Assembly (NCBI GenBank): GCA_029265255.1
Contig: JAJUJQ010000001.1
Span: 186,001-250,000, forward strand
Source of the DNA: Spirochaetota bacterium
GTDB taxonomy: Bacteria; Spirochaetota; Spirochaetia; Treponematales; Rectinemataceae
Length of the DNA stretch: 64,000 nucleotides
Reading direction: 5' to 3'
Positions 55,770 to 64,000 of this stretch are shown piece after piece. Position 1 is the stretch's first letter; each line of letters begins with the position of its first letter. The position numbers were made by a program, and so were the translations under genes. The notes under the pieces are model-generated. The model was given only the letters and a program-made list of their open reading frames with translations. It made no database searches and was not told the origin of the DNA.

Positions 55770-57704
55770 ATGGGACTGCTTGATCATATTGCCGGCCCTA
55801 GTGACCTGCGCAATCTTCCAGTGAGAGTACTGAAAGAGCTGGCAGGTGAAATTCGCGCAAAAATCATCGAAACCGTCCACAGGAACGGTGGCCATCTCGC
55901 TTCGAATCTCGGCATCGTCGAAACCACCATCGCGCTCCACAAGGTGTTCAATTCCCCTTCGGACGCTATCGTATGGGATGTCGGGCATCAGTGTTACCCT
56001 CACAAGCTTTTAACGGGGAGAGCACCGCAGTTTCACACGCTCCGCCGCGCGGGGGGGATTTCAGGGTTTCCAAAAAGGGAAGAGAGCCAACACGACATTT
56101 TCGATACGGGGCATTCGTCGACCGCTATCTCAGCGGCGCTTGGGCTGCTCGAAGCCAGGAAGATGAACGGTACTCCTGGAAAGGTCATTGCCGTGATCGG
56201 TGATGGTACGCTTACCTCGGGCATGGCGATGGAAGGACTGAGCAACGCGGGGCACCTGCAGCTACCGCTCATTCTTGTGCTCAACGATAACCGCATGTCC
56301 ATCTCGCGATCGGTCGGCTCCATCTCGCGCTACCTTTCACGGCTTTCCGCGAGTGTACGCTACCAGTCCATGAGAGTGCAAATCGACAATGCTATACTCA
56401 AGATACCCCGTTTTGGGAAGATTCTGTTCGAATATGTCACGCGGTCGAAGAACGCGGTCAAGGAGCTTTTTTTCAAGGAAAACCTGTTCAGCGAGTTTGG
56501 CTTCGAATACGTGGGACCTATCGATGGGCACAATCTCGGTACATTGATCGCCGTGTTCGAACAGGTTCGACAACTCGAGCGGCCTGTCGTGGTGCATGTC
56601 GTTACCACCAAGGGAAAGGGACTGGATCGTGCCGAGGAGGATCCGGAAGCCTTCCATGGGGTGAGCCCGTCTTGCAGCGATCAGCCCATTTCATCATCAC
56701 ACTCCGAACTACCGCCTTTTCTCGCAACGCCACAAAGCTTTACCGCTGCGTTTTCAGAAGCGCTCATCCGCGCAGCCCGGCACGATGATCGTGTCGTCGC
56801 CATCACAGCCGCGATGGCATCGGGCACTGGTGTCGCAATGCTTGGCCAGCAGATGCCGGATCGCGTGTTTGATGTCGGTATCGCTGAACAACATGCCGTT
56901 ACTTTTGCGGCTGGAATGGCCCGCGGCGGGCTTCTGCCGGTGGTCGCTATTTACTCGACCTTCATGCAGCGTGCGGTGGACCAGGTGTTCCAAGATGTAT
57001 GCCTTGCTGGATTGCCGGTGCTTTTTGCGCTGGACAGGGCAGGGGCAGTAGGCGAGGATGGTGAGACACATCAGGGGATCTATGATATTCCTCTCTACAA
57101 ATCCATGCCGAACCTCGTTTTCTTCGCTCCTGCGGACGATGCTGAACTCGACGCCTTCATGCGTCTATACCCTTCTCTCGGCATGCCCTGCATGATGCGA
57201 TATCCCAAGGATTTTGTTCCCTGTCCCGACGAAACGATGGCTATGACAACGCCACTTGTGCCAGGCCGCGGCGTTCTGGTGCACCATAATCCTGATTCAA
57301 GGGTGTTGATCTGCGCGGTGGGGCCTCTGGTGTATCGCGCGATACGCGCTGCGAGGAAACTGGCGGAGCGTGATATACCTGTGGATGTCTATAATGCACG
57401 ATTCCTCGCTCCTCTTGATGAGACTATGCTCGCCTCGCTTCTTGGGGCTTATGATGCCATCCTGACGGTGGAAGATGGAGTTGTGCAAGGCGGATATGGC
57501 GAAGCGCTCGCTGCCATTTCGGCCCGACACGGTATACGGACTCAATTCAGGATGCTCGGTTTTGGGACCAAACCGCTGGCACAGGCGTCGAGAGCCGCGC
57601 TGCTCGCGAGTGCCGGACTCGATGAGGAAGGGATCATGCGTGCCGTCGAATCATTGCATGGTGTCGAAATCGCCGCAGGAGTACGCTATGCCAGGACTTC
57701 CTGA
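55770..57704 (+). CDS. dxs: 1-deoxy-D-xylulose-5-phosphate synthase
   Basis: 644 residues. The TPP-binding region is VIGDGTLTSGMAMEGLSNAG with LNDNRMSIS. The transketolase half has DVGIAEQHAVTFAAGMA and LDRAGAVGEDGETHQG, and the C-terminal domain has VEDGVVQGGYGEAL. It condenses pyruvate and glyceraldehyde 3-phosphate, opening the MEP isoprenoid route and feeding thiamine and pyridoxal synthesis. No Shine-Dalgarno site; TACAGT ends 8 nt before the ATG, again suggesting a leaderless transcript. It is first in a seven-gene operon. Confidence 0.96.
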   Translation: MGLLDHIAGPSDLRNLPVRVLKELAGEIRAKIIETVHRNGGHLASNLGIVETTIALHKVFNSPSDAIVWDVGHQCYPHKLLTGRAPQFHTLRRAGGISGFPKREESQHDIFDTGHSSTAISAALGLLEARKMNGTPGKVIAVIGDGTLTSGMAMEGLSNAGHLQLPLILVLNDNRMSISRSVGSISRYLSRLSASVRYQSMRVQIDNAILKIPRFGKILFEYVTRSKNAVKELFFKENLFSEFGFEYVGPIDGHNLGTLIAVFEQVRQLERPVVVHVVTTKGKGLDRAEEDPEAFHGVSPSCSDQPISSSHSELPPFLATPQSFTAAFSEALIRAARHDDRVVAITAAMASGTGVAMLGQQMPDRVFDVGIAEQHAVTFAAGMARGGLLPVVAIYSTFMQRAVDQVFQDVCLAGLPVLFALDRAGAVGEDGETHQGIYDIPLYKSMPNLVFFAPADDAELDAFMRLYPSLGMPCMMRYPKDFVPCPDETMAMTTPLVPGRGVLVHHNPDSRVLICAVGPLVYRAIRAARKLAERDIPVDVYNARFLAPLDETMLASLLGAYDAILTVEDGVVQGGYGEALAAISARHGIRTQFRMLGFGTKPLAQASRAALLASAGLDEEGIMRAVESLHGVEIAAGVRYARTS

Positions 57705-58578
57705 ATGCGCGGTGCGTCTTCCCAGAGGGCGATCTCTTCGCCTTGGAGGAACTGCATCAAGGCCGGAACCGGTGTTGATGGGCATTGTCAACGTGACGCC
57801 GGATTCCTTCTATGAAGGGAGCCGGCGTACCGAGGTACAGAGCGCGATCGAAACCGCGCTCAGGATGGTGTCCGATGGCGCTGCGATTATTGATTTTGGC
57901 GCTGAATCGACAAGGCCAGGTTCCGCGGAGGTGGATCCCGAGGAAGAAATCGCCCGTCTTTTGCCGGTGATTTCCGGATTCCGCGCGAGAAGCGAGGCCG
58001 TCATCTCGGTGGACACCCGGCATCCCCAGACCGCTGCAGCCGCGCTCGACGCCGGAGCTGACATCATCAACGACATAGAGGCGCTCAGGAGGCCTGGTAT
58101 GGCGCGGCTTGCCGCGAGCTACGGCGCCGGCGTTGTGCTCATGCACATGCAGGGAACTCCGCAAACCATGCAGATATCGCCTTCCTACGACCACTGTCTT
58201 GAAGAAGTCGTCAGCTTTCTTAAGGAAGCGGCCTTACGAGCCATTGAGGCGGGTATTCCTCCCGAATCGATCATTCTTGATCCAGGTATCGGATTCGGGA
58301 AGAATCTCGATCACAATCTGGAACTTCTGCGAGGCATTCCCACGATAAAAACGCTGGGCTATCCTGTTTTGATAGGTCTTTCCCGAAAACGCATGATAGG
58401 CGATCTTACCGGTCAACCGATCGAATTGCGCCTTCCCGGTAGCATCGCGGGCGCTTTGGCTGCCTGGGTGAATGGCGCAGACATTCTCAGGGTCCATGAT
58501 GTCCGCGAAACACGCGATGCGTTGCGGGTCTTTGGAGCCGCCTGGGATGCTCAACAACCCTGGGGAGCGGCGCAATGA
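57688..58578 (+). CDS. folP: Dihydropteroate synthase
   Basis: 296 residues. LMGIVNVTPDSFYEGSRR and IIDFGAESTRPGSAEVDPEEE are the two signature motifs; VISVDTRHPQTAAAALDAGADIINDI, LILDPGIGFGKN-type IILDPGIGFGKNLDHN and GLSRKRMIG follow. It joins pABA to the pterin in folate synthesis. The ATG at 57688 follows AGGAG and overlaps the dxs end by 17 nt. Confidence 0.94.
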   Translation: MPGLPECAVRLPRGRSLRLGGTASRPEPVLMGIVNVTPDSFYEGSRRTEVQSAIETALRMVSDGAAIIDFGAESTRPGSAEVDPEEEIARLLPVISGFRARSEAVISVDTRHPQTAAAALDAGADIINDIEALRRPGMARLAASYGAGVVLMHMQGTPQTMQISPSYDHCLEEVVSFLKEAALRAIEAGIPPESIILDPGIGFGKNLDHNLELLRGIPTIKTLGYPVLIGLSRKRMIGDLTGQPIELRLPGSIAGALAAWVNGADILRVHDVRETRDALRVFGAAWDAQQPWGAAQ

Positions 58579-59378
58579 CCCCTGCAGCGCTGGTAAGCTT
58601 TTTTCTTACCTATGTACGCCCCGTACTCGATGTCGCCATTCTCGCTTTTCTCATCTACAAGACATACCAGTTGCTGGTAATGACGGAGGCTGTCTATCTG
58701 ATCCGCGGGCTCTTCATTCTGGTTGTTATCTATGGCATCGCGTTCTTTTTTCAGCTTTCGACCGTCACCTGGATCATGAGCATACTGGCACCCGGATTTG
58801 TGGTCGGCATGGCGATTATTCTACAGCCGGAACTCCGGAGAATCTTTATCCAGCTGGGCCGGCAGTCTCTCATTCAGCAAAAAACCGCTGCGCGCACTTC
58901 ATGGATCGACGCAGCGCTCGGTGCCGCCGTCTACCTTTCCGGAAAAAAGAGAGGCGCCCTCTTTGTCATTGCCAGAAAAGTCGGGCTTTCTTCCTACATC
59001 GAGCGCGGTATTCCTCTGGATGCGGTTATCTCTTCGAGTCTACTCATTACGTTGTTTGAGCATGACAACCCCCTCCACGACGGTGCTGCAATTATTGCGG
59101 AGGGAAGGCTGGCTGCAGCAGGCTGTTTTCTTCCGCTCTCCGATCAGCAGGATATCCGCAAGACGTTCGGCTCGCGTCACAGGGCGGCGCTTGGCATCGC
59201 GGAGGAATCGGATGCCGTGGTGCTGATCGTTTCCGAGGAGACGGGGGCGCTTTCGCTCGCCTACGATTCAAAACTGTATTATGACCTTCAGCCGGACGAA
59301 ATTGCCGATCGCCTGAGAAAATTGCTTTCCGAAACGAAAGGTATCGGCTCCATTGTCGAGGTGGACAATGAGCAGTGA
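58575..59378 (+). CDS. cdaA: Diadenylate cyclase (c-di-AMP synthase)
   Basis: 267 residues. Three N-terminal membrane segments (~5-80) precede the DAC domain. The active-site motifs DGA (PLHDGAAII, ~168) and RHR (FGSRHRAALG, ~200) are intact. It makes c-di-AMP from two ATP, controlling K+ and osmolyte balance. It overlaps folP by 4 nt, and cdaR follows, its usual partner. Confidence 0.95.
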   Translation: MTPAALVSFFLTYVRPVLDVAILAFLIYKTYQLLVMTEAVYLIRGLFILVVIYGIAFFFQLSTVTWIMSILAPGFVVGMAIILQPELRRIFIQLGRQSLIQQKTAARTSWIDAALGAAVYLSGKKRGALFVIARKVGLSSYIERGIPLDAVISSSLLITLFEHDNPLHDGAAIIAEGRLAAAGCFLPLSDQQDIRKTFGSRHRAALGIAEESDAVVLIVSEETGALSLAYDSKLYYDLQPDEIADRLRKLLSETKGIGSIVEVDNEQ

Positions 59379-60330
59379 AACTCGAATCCAAAGGCTGCTC
59401 GAGAACTGGCCGGCAAAGGTCATCTCGCTCATGCTGGCGATTTTCATCATGTTCCTTTATAACCTGACCAGACTCGACCAGCGCCTCATCACCATTCCGC
59501 TCACCGTCACACTGGGAAGAACCTTTGTGCCTTCCACCGAGTATCCGAAGACAGTACGGGTCGTGATCCGCGGCGAACGTGACCAAATTTACAGAATACG
59601 CGAATCGGATATCGTTGCGAGTCTTGACCTGACCCGGTTTCAGTCTGAAGGTGTGCACAGAGTACCAGTCAGGATTGAGCGCAGAGGCGAAGCGCGGGAC
59701 ATTGACCCGCTGGAGCTCCGAGCCGAGCCGCCTGAAGTAGCCATCGGATTCGAACGGCTCGCGGCGAAGCGGGTCGCGGTCAGCCCCACGTTTAAAGGGT
59801 TTCTCGAGCCGGGTTATGAGCTTGTTTCCTATGAGATTGCGCCTTCAGAGATCGGTATTGAGGGACCTGCGGGGCTCGTTGCTTCGACCAAGGATATTTC
59901 GACCGATATTATTGAGTTGAGCGGGAAAACCGGCGATTTCTCGCTGACGGTGCCGCTCGTGAAACCTTCGGATCTTATGACGCTGATCGATACGGCGAAT
60001 GTCCGGTTCACCGCGCGCATTCAGCAGCAGGAACGACGCCTGACGCTCGAGGGGATCGATATCCGCATCATCAATCTCGATCCGTCGATGGCTCTGTCAG
60101 AACCGCTGCCTAAAGGCAGGCTGACCCTTCTCCCGCGAAGAGGCCAGGATTCCACCCAGCCTCCGTCCGTGGTTCTCCAGGCGGATTTTCGAGCTGTCAT
60201 CAGACCAGGGCAGTATACGATCCCGCTTACGCCGATTGTTCCGGAGGGTTTCGATGTTGAGGCGTATGACCCGCTGGTCGTCACGGTGAGGGTTCGCACT
60301 CTGGCTCCCAATCTGCCAGCCCTTCCCTGA
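59368..60330 (+). CDS. cdaR: YbbR-domain regulator of CdaA
   Basis: 320 residues. One N-terminal membrane segment (VISLMLAIFIMFLYNLTR) anchors an extracytoplasmic chain of YbbR-like repeats, with strand-rich units such as TVRVVIRGERDQIYRI and VSPTFKGFLEPGYELVSYEIAPSEI-like segments repeated about three to four times. It binds and modulates CdaA. The ATG at 59368 follows GAGGTGG and overlaps the cdaA stop by 11 nt. No glmM follows, unlike the Firmicutes operon. Confidence 0.9.
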   Translation: MSSETRIQRLLENWPAKVISLMLAIFIMFLYNLTRLDQRLITIPLTVTLGRTFVPSTEYPKTVRVVIRGERDQIYRIRESDIVASLDLTRFQSEGVHRVPVRIERRGEARDIDPLELRAEPPEVAIGFERLAAKRVAVSPTFKGFLEPGYELVSYEIAPSEIGIEGPAGLVASTKDISTDIIELSGKTGDFSLTVPLVKPSDLMTLIDTANVRFTARIQQQERRLTLEGIDIRIINLDPSMALSEPLPKGRLTLLPRRGQDSTQPPSVVLQADFRAVIRPGQYTIPLTPIVPEGFDVEAYDPLVVTVRVRTLAPNLPALP

Positions 60331-60351
60331 GGCAAGCCTAGAAGGAGTATC

Positions 60352-60729
60352 ATGATCACAGGAATTGGTATCGATATCGTGCATGTCGATCGTTTGAAGC
60401 GCTGGGTGAATAATCCTCGCATTCTCGAGCGCTTTTTCCATCCTTTGGAAATCGAGACGGCGAGATCCCGCAACAAGGGAATGGCGCTCTCTCTCGCGGC
60501 CCGCTTTGCTGCCAAGGAAGCCTTTGGCAAGGCGCTTGGTACGGGGATGGCTCATTTCGCGCTCAAAGAGGTGGCGGTAGTCAATGATGCATACGGGAGG
60601 CCTGAGATGAAGCTTGAAGGGAATGCCCTCCGCGCGTTCGAACGTGCGGGTGGGGGAAGCATTCATCTTTCGATGACTCATGAAGGCGACAATGCCGTGG
60701 CGGTCGTGATCATAGAAAAGGATGCGTGA
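60352..60729 (+). CDS. acpS: Holo-ACP synthase
   Basis: 125 residues. MITGIGIDIVHVDRL with the metal-binding Asp, RFAAKEAFGKALG with the second acidic ligand and the Lys, and IHLSMTHEGDNAVAVVI are the family motifs. It moves phosphopantetheine from CoA to acyl carrier protein. GAAGGAG lies 5 nt before the ATG. Confidence 0.95.
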   Translation: MITGIGIDIVHVDRLKRWVNNPRILERFFHPLEIETARSRNKGMALSLAARFAAKEAFGKALGTGMAHFALKEVAVVNDAYGRPEMKLEGNALRAFERAGGGSIHLSMTHEGDNAVAVVIIEKDA

Positions 60730-60733
60730 GCGC

Positions 60734-61597
60734 ATGGTGCGGGCAATACGGCTTGTCGTCGCCTATGACGGCACTGATTTTAGCGGCTGGCAGCGCCAAA
60801 AAAACGGCCGCTCCGTTCAGGAAGAGATAGAGAAGGTCCTTGCCAAAATGCATGGTCATGAGATACGAGTGACCGGCGCGGGTCGGACCGATGCGGGTGT
60901 TCATGCCATGGGGCAGGCGGTCGGGTTCTTTACCGACATTGCGTCGATTCCTGCCGATCGTTTTACGCTTGCGATGAACAAACTGCTTCCCCGCGACATT
61001 CGTGTTCTTTCCTCAGAGGAGGGACCCGCTGATTTTCATGCTCGATTCGACGCTTCGCTTCGGCGTTATCGCTATTTCATCCTGTGCGGAGGTACACCAG
61101 ACCCCTTCCGTCTGCGATACGCGCATTATGTGCCGTATATGCCGCGCATCACCATCCTCAACGCCATGGCGTCAGTGATTCTTGGCGAGCATGATTTTTC
61201 CACATTTGCCTCCGCTCAGGATAAAAGCCCTTCGCGCTCGCGGCATATTGACGAATCGGTCTTCTTTTTCGATAGGGATATGCTGGTGTATCAGATAGCC
61301 GGCAACGCATTCCTGTGGCGACAGGTACGTTCACTCGTCGGTACTATGTTGGAATTGGAGAGGAAAGCGGAACACGCCGAGCACGCGCGCGCGCTCATGA
61401 GCACTCTGCTTCATGCTAGAGATCGGAGCAGAGCGGGGGCAACCGCCCCCGCATGCGGGCTTTTTCTTTGGAATGTCGAGTACGGGGAACGCATTCATGG
61501 TCATATGCGGAGAAAAGAGGGGCGCGTGCCCGCGGCACAGCCAGGCGGGCGTCGCCTTGTGCCTGGTCTCGGCTGGATTGATAATCCCCAGGATTGA
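60734..61597 (+). CDS. truA: tRNA pseudouridine synthase A
   Basis: 287 residues. RLVVAYDGTDFSGWQRQ opens the fold, and the catalytic Asp is in GAGRTDAGVHAMGQ. FHARFDASLRRYRYFI and GNAFLWRQVRSLVGTM follow. It makes pseudouridine at positions 38-40 of tRNA anticodon arms. The ATG at 60734 matches family starts; an ATG at 60722, inside the acpS end, would add four residues. A ~40-residue basic C-terminal extension follows the conserved end. Confidence 0.93.
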   Translation: MVRAIRLVVAYDGTDFSGWQRQKNGRSVQEEIEKVLAKMHGHEIRVTGAGRTDAGVHAMGQAVGFFTDIASIPADRFTLAMNKLLPRDIRVLSSEEGPADFHARFDASLRRYRYFILCGGTPDPFRLRYAHYVPYMPRITILNAMASVILGEHDFSTFASAQDKSPSRSRHIDESVFFFDRDMLVYQIAGNAFLWRQVRSLVGTMLELERKAEHAEHARALMSTLLHARDRSRAGATAPACGLFLWNVEYGERIHGHMRRKEGRVPAAQPGGRRLVPGLGWIDNPQD

Positions 61598-61599
61598 TC

Positions 61600-62574
61600 A
61601 TGGCTGATAACATCTGGGAAGGCCGCGCCCAACCGGACTCGCCCATCCGAGCCGATAAATATCTCTCCGAAATAGTAAAGCTCTTGAACCGTTCTCAGCT
61701 CAAGGCTCGCGAGGCGCGTCTATTCTGTAATGGCAGGGAAGTAAAGCTTTCTCACAAAGTGAAGAAAGGGGATCTGCTGCGTCTCGAATGGACCGAGGCT
61801 CCATCCGAAATCATCCACCCAGAGCCGCTCCCACTCAAGATTCTCTATGAGGATGCGGATGTGTTCGTGTTCGACAAACAGCAGGGCATGGTAACGCATC
61901 CCGCAGCGGGGAACTGGAGTGGAACCCTGGCGAATGGAGTCGCATGGTTGTTGGAGAAAGAAGCCGGACCGAGCGGATTGTCCGAAATGCCGCCTCGCTG
62001 CGGTATTGTGCACCGCCTGGACAAGGATACTTCCGGTGTCATTATCGTCGCGCGCCACGCCGCCGCGCACGAATATCTTGCCCGGCAATTTCATGACCGC
62101 GAAGCCAGGAAGGAATATGTGGCAATCGTGAGGAATGCTCCTCAAGAGAGCGAAGGAAGGATCGAGACCTGGCTGGCGCGAAGTCCCCATGATCGCAAGA
62201 AATTCGCTGTCTGTGCCGAAAATCGAGGGAGGCACGCGCGGACGAATTACCGGGTACGGACCGTATGGGAAGTACTGTCAGGTGGAACTGTCCATCGCTA
62301 TGCGCTTGTTTTCTTGTACCCGCATACGGGGCGAACTCACCAGCTGCGCGTGCATATGGCTCACCTTGGGTGCCCCATTCTGGGCGACCCGCTGTACGCA
62401 AAAAAAGATAGCCTCTTTCCGCGGGTAACGCTCATGTTGCATGCGCGGCGACTGAAAATCCGGCTGCCCGGGAATCATGAATATAGAATATTTACCGCAG
62501 AAATGCCTGATCGATTTCGAAGTATGGTGCGGTTGCTTGAGGAAAAAGGAAAAAGGGTCCGTGCTGGCGGCTGA
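61600..62574 (+). CDS. RluA/RluD-type 23S rRNA pseudouridine synthase
   Basis: 324 residues. The N-terminal S4 RNA-binding domain (RADKYLSEIVKLLNRSQLKA, NGREVKLSHKVKKGDLL) precedes the catalytic domain; the active-site Asp is in GIVHRLDKDTSGVIIVA, and HTGRTHQLRVHMAHLGCPIL completes the family signature. RluD (positions 1911/1915/1917) is the likeliest role, but RluA or RluC types are not excluded. AGGA lies before the ATG at 61600, 2 nt after truA. Confidence 0.9.
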   Translation: MADNIWEGRAQPDSPIRADKYLSEIVKLLNRSQLKAREARLFCNGREVKLSHKVKKGDLLRLEWTEAPSEIIHPEPLPLKILYEDADVFVFDKQQGMVTHPAAGNWSGTLANGVAWLLEKEAGPSGLSEMPPRCGIVHRLDKDTSGVIIVARHAAAHEYLARQFHDREARKEYVAIVRNAPQESEGRIETWLARSPHDRKKFAVCAENRGRHARTNYRVRTVWEVLSGGTVHRYALVFLYPHTGRTHQLRVHMAHLGCPILGDPLYAKKDSLFPRVTLMLHARRLKIRLPGNHEYRIFTAEMPDRFRSMVRLLEEKGKRVRAGG

Positions 62575-62586
62575 AGGCACGAACCC
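62543..62586 (-). terminator. Rho-independent terminator of the RRM gene
   Basis: On the minus strand GGGTTCGTGC and GCACGGACCC pair (one mismatch) around a 12-nt loop, followed by TTTTTCCTTTTT. It overlaps the last codons of the convergent pseudouridine synthase gene. Confidence 0.75.
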
Positions 62587-62594
62587 TCGATGTC

Positions 62595-62888
62595 TTAGTA
62601 CCTGCGGCTTCTGTAGCCGGAATCTTCCCTTTCGTAGCGGGGCTTCTCCTGCGCTTCGTTCACGCGGAGCTGTCTTCCCATGAATTCCTGGCCGTTGAGC
62701 GCTGCAATAGCGGCATCGGCGGCTTCCGCGCTTTCCATCTCGACAAAGCCGAATCCTTTCGCCTTGCCGGTGAAGCGGTCGACAATGATGTTCACGGTCG
62801 AAACTTCGCCGTACTGAGCAAAAAGATCCTGGAGCTGGCGCTCGGAAGTGTTGTAATTCATGTTACCGACATAAATTTTCTTGGACAT
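62595..62888 (-). CDS. RRM-domain RNA-binding protein
   Basis: 97 residues, one RNA recognition motif with RNP2 IYVGNM (residues 5-10) and RNP1 KGFGFVEM (~44-51), then a short Arg/Tyr-rich tail ending SGYRSRRY. It resembles the small Rbp proteins of cyanobacteria and other bacteria, some of which are cold-inducible. It has its own promoter with a long leader, and its own terminator. Confidence 0.95.
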   Translation of the reverse strand: MSKKIYVGNMNYNTSERQLQDLFAQYGEVSTVNIIVDRFTGKAKGFGFVEMESAEAADAAIAALNGQEFMGRQLRVNEAQEKPRYEREDSGYRSRRY

Positions 62889-63197
62889 TTCGGAAAAACC
62901 TCGAATCTTGGCGCTGTCCTCTCGACAGCGACCGGTTGGATCCGCCTAGGGCAGATCGGAAGCGATCACCTGGAAGCACAATGCCATCCCGGTAGCTTTC
63001 AGAGGAGAATTCAGGGATCTGTTCTGATTACTGTCGGTCTTTCCGAAGGTTGCGCGAAGAAGAATTCCGGCACATAAGCCAGCCGCCATGTGCGGGCCGG
63101 TGCTACGAAAGGAAAAACAATGCATCAAACAGCCAATTCCAGTCTGAAAACAGGGGAGGCTATCATTCCTCCACAGTTCTCGCTTTTTCAGACTTTC
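62889..63197 (-). promoter_or_regulatory. ~300-nt 5' leader of the RRM gene
   Basis: The stretch between the RRM start and its predicted promoter has no coding character. It contains a hairpin CGCTGTC/GACAGCG (62913-62931), ~25 nt before the ATG, and only a weak AGG ribosome-binding site. A leader of this length is unusual in this compact window and resembles those of cold-shock genes. No known riboswitch was recognised. Confidence 0.45.
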
Positions 63198-63226
63198 AAT
63201 GTAACCCTTCCCTCCTATTGCGTCAA
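63198..63226 (-). promoter_or_regulatory. Promoter of the RRM gene
   Basis: TTGACG, 17 nt, TACATT on the minus strand; transcription would begin near 63191, about 300 nt before the start codon. Confidence 0.65.
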
Positions 63227-63255
63227 GTACTTCATCTCGTTATTTTTCCGCAAAC

Positions 63256-63284
63256 TTGACAAACCCCCCTCCATCGGTATAATC
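63256..63284 (+). promoter_or_regulatory. Consensus promoter of rny
   Basis: TTGACA, 17 nt, TATAAT, a perfect match to the sigma70 consensus. The leader is ~31 nt with GGGAGGAG before the ATG. It is divergent from the RRM promoter, the two being 29 bp apart. Confidence 0.88.
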
Positions 63285-63321
63285 AAAATGACGGCATCTT
63301 TACATGAAAAGGGGAGGAGTC

Positions 63322-64000
63322 ATGGCACCAATGGTGTGGTACATCGTCCTTCCTCTTGCCGGTCTGATTCTGGGATGGATGATCCGCTGGCTATATGCCA
63401 GATTTCAGCTCACTTCCGCGGAAAGGGAAGCTGAGCGTGTTTTGCAGGATGCAATAAAAGAGGCGGAGGCCAAGAAAAAAGAGATCCTGGTAGAAGCAAA
63501 AGATCAGATCATTCGAGAACGAAACCAGCAAGAGAGGGAAATCCGGGACCGGAGAATCGAGCTCCAGAAATACGAGCGCCGCGTTCTCCAGAAAGAAGAG
63601 AATCTCGATGCGAAACTCGCCGCCATCGAACGCATCGAAGCCAATCTCAAGAACAGGGAAAAATCAATCGCTGAAAAAGAAGCCTATCTCGCAGGTCAGG
63701 AAGAACGCTACACGGCAGAACTCGAGCGGATTTCTGGTTTCACTGCTGAAGAAGCCCGCAAACTCATCATTCAAAGCATGGAGAACGAAGCGCGGCGCGA
63801 CGCGCAGGTACTGATCAACAAGATTGACCAGGAAGCCCAGCTTGCTGCGGAGAAAAAGGCGAAGGATATCCTCATCACGACTATTCAGCGGATTGCAACT
63901 GAATCGACGGCGGAGTCTACGGTTTCCTCGGTCAGTCTGCCTTCTGACGAAATGAAGGGAAGGATCATCGGACGCGAGGGACGCAACATCAGGACGCTTG
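63322..64000 (+). CDS. rny: Ribonuclease Y, 5' part
   Basis: 226 codons are in the window. One N-terminal membrane segment (WYIVLPLAGLILGWMIRWLY) anchors the protein, followed by a long charged coiled coil (~30-200) and the start of the KH domain (MKGRIIGREGRNIRTL at the edge). The HD nuclease domain lies beyond. RNase Y begins bulk mRNA decay at the membrane. Confidence 0.96.
   Translation, partial: MAPMVWYIVLPLAGLILGWMIRWLYARFQLTSAEREAERVLQDAIKEAEAKKKEILVEAKDQIIRERNQQEREIRDRRIELQKYERRVLQKEENLDAKLAAIERIEANLKNREKSIAEKEAYLAGQEERYTAELERISGFTAEEARKLIIQSMENEARRDAQVLINKIDQEAQLAAEKKAKDILITTIQRIATESTAESTVSSVSLPSDEMKGRIIGREGRNIRTL

Noticed and set aside
61434..61480. A GC-rich hairpin followed by T residues, like a terminator, inside truA
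   Set aside because: The bases encode the conserved TruA segment APACGLFLWNVEYG, and the reading frame and operon continue beyond it. The structure is better explained by coding constraint, although weak attenuation is not excluded.

Overview
The window is 64 kb of moderately GC-rich bacterial chromosome, densely packed into operons whose genes often overlap by 4 bp (ATGA or GTGA). Several features point to an anaerobic, fermentative spirochaete near Treponema or Rectinema. These are a class II (SAHK-type) PurE with no PurK, a short alanyl-tRNA synthetase without the C-terminal domain, a clostridial/fusobacterial-type lysine fermentation cluster, and small signal-peptide beta-barrel-like proteins. 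The assignment is an inference from gene content, not from a marker-gene comparison.

Layout. 0-5 kb: the 5' part of a sugar-isomerase-like gene divergent from an AraC regulator, a minus-strand group (membrane protein, Rieske oxygenase, flavodoxin) and a beta-barrel-like secreted protein. 5-8 kb: tRNA-Ala(CGC), a branched-chain aminotransferase, and an ArsB/NhaD-type permease behind a well-formed yybP-ykoY (Mn2+) riboswitch with an intrinsic terminator. 7.9-20.6 kb: a purine operon purL-purQ-purC-purE-purF-purDM(fused)-purN-purH followed by guaB, giving most of the route from PRPP to XMP; purB and purA are not here. 20.6-24.2 kb: a nucleotidyltransferase, tRNA-Thr(CGT), a ROK kinase, a GNAT-like protein and a second secreted beta-barrel-like protein. 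24.4-35.9 kb: a complete lysine fermentation module (kdd, kat-like aminotransferase, kce, kamA, kamB, kamC, kamD, kamE and an NhaC-family transporter). Lysine is isomerised twice, oxidised, cleaved with acetyl-CoA and deaminated by transamination.

36-49.5 kb: peptidase T, a DUF2156 protein, and a five-gene minus-strand operon joining a large GH13 protein, AddB, AddA and a split chromate-type transporter pair. 49.5-53.3 kb: two TetR regulators, a lytic transglycosylase, a single-domain asparaginase-like protein, and an epimerase whose promoter spacer is filled by an 18-bp perfect palindrome of the FadR/TetR kind. 53.4-62.6 kb: alaS, then dxs-folP-cdaA-cdaR-acpS-truA and an RluA/RluD-type pseudouridine synthase (isoprenoid, folate, c-di-AMP, acyl carrier protein and RNA-modification functions). 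The window ends with an RRM protein that has a ~300-nt 5' leader, and the start of rny (RNase Y) behind a consensus promoter.

The most notable signals are: (1) the Mn2+ riboswitch in front of a permease that is not one of the classic Mn exporters; (2) at least eight first-in-operon genes that have no Shine-Dalgarno sequence and a -10-like hexamer 4-9 nt before the ATG, which suggests frequent leaderless transcription; (3) the lysine cluster that ends with an aminotransferase rather than an ammonia lyase; (4) the purD-purM fusion with purN directly after it, the same order as the eukaryotic trifunctional enzyme; (5) several palindromic operators next to TetR genes. All promoters, operators and start choices were read by eye.
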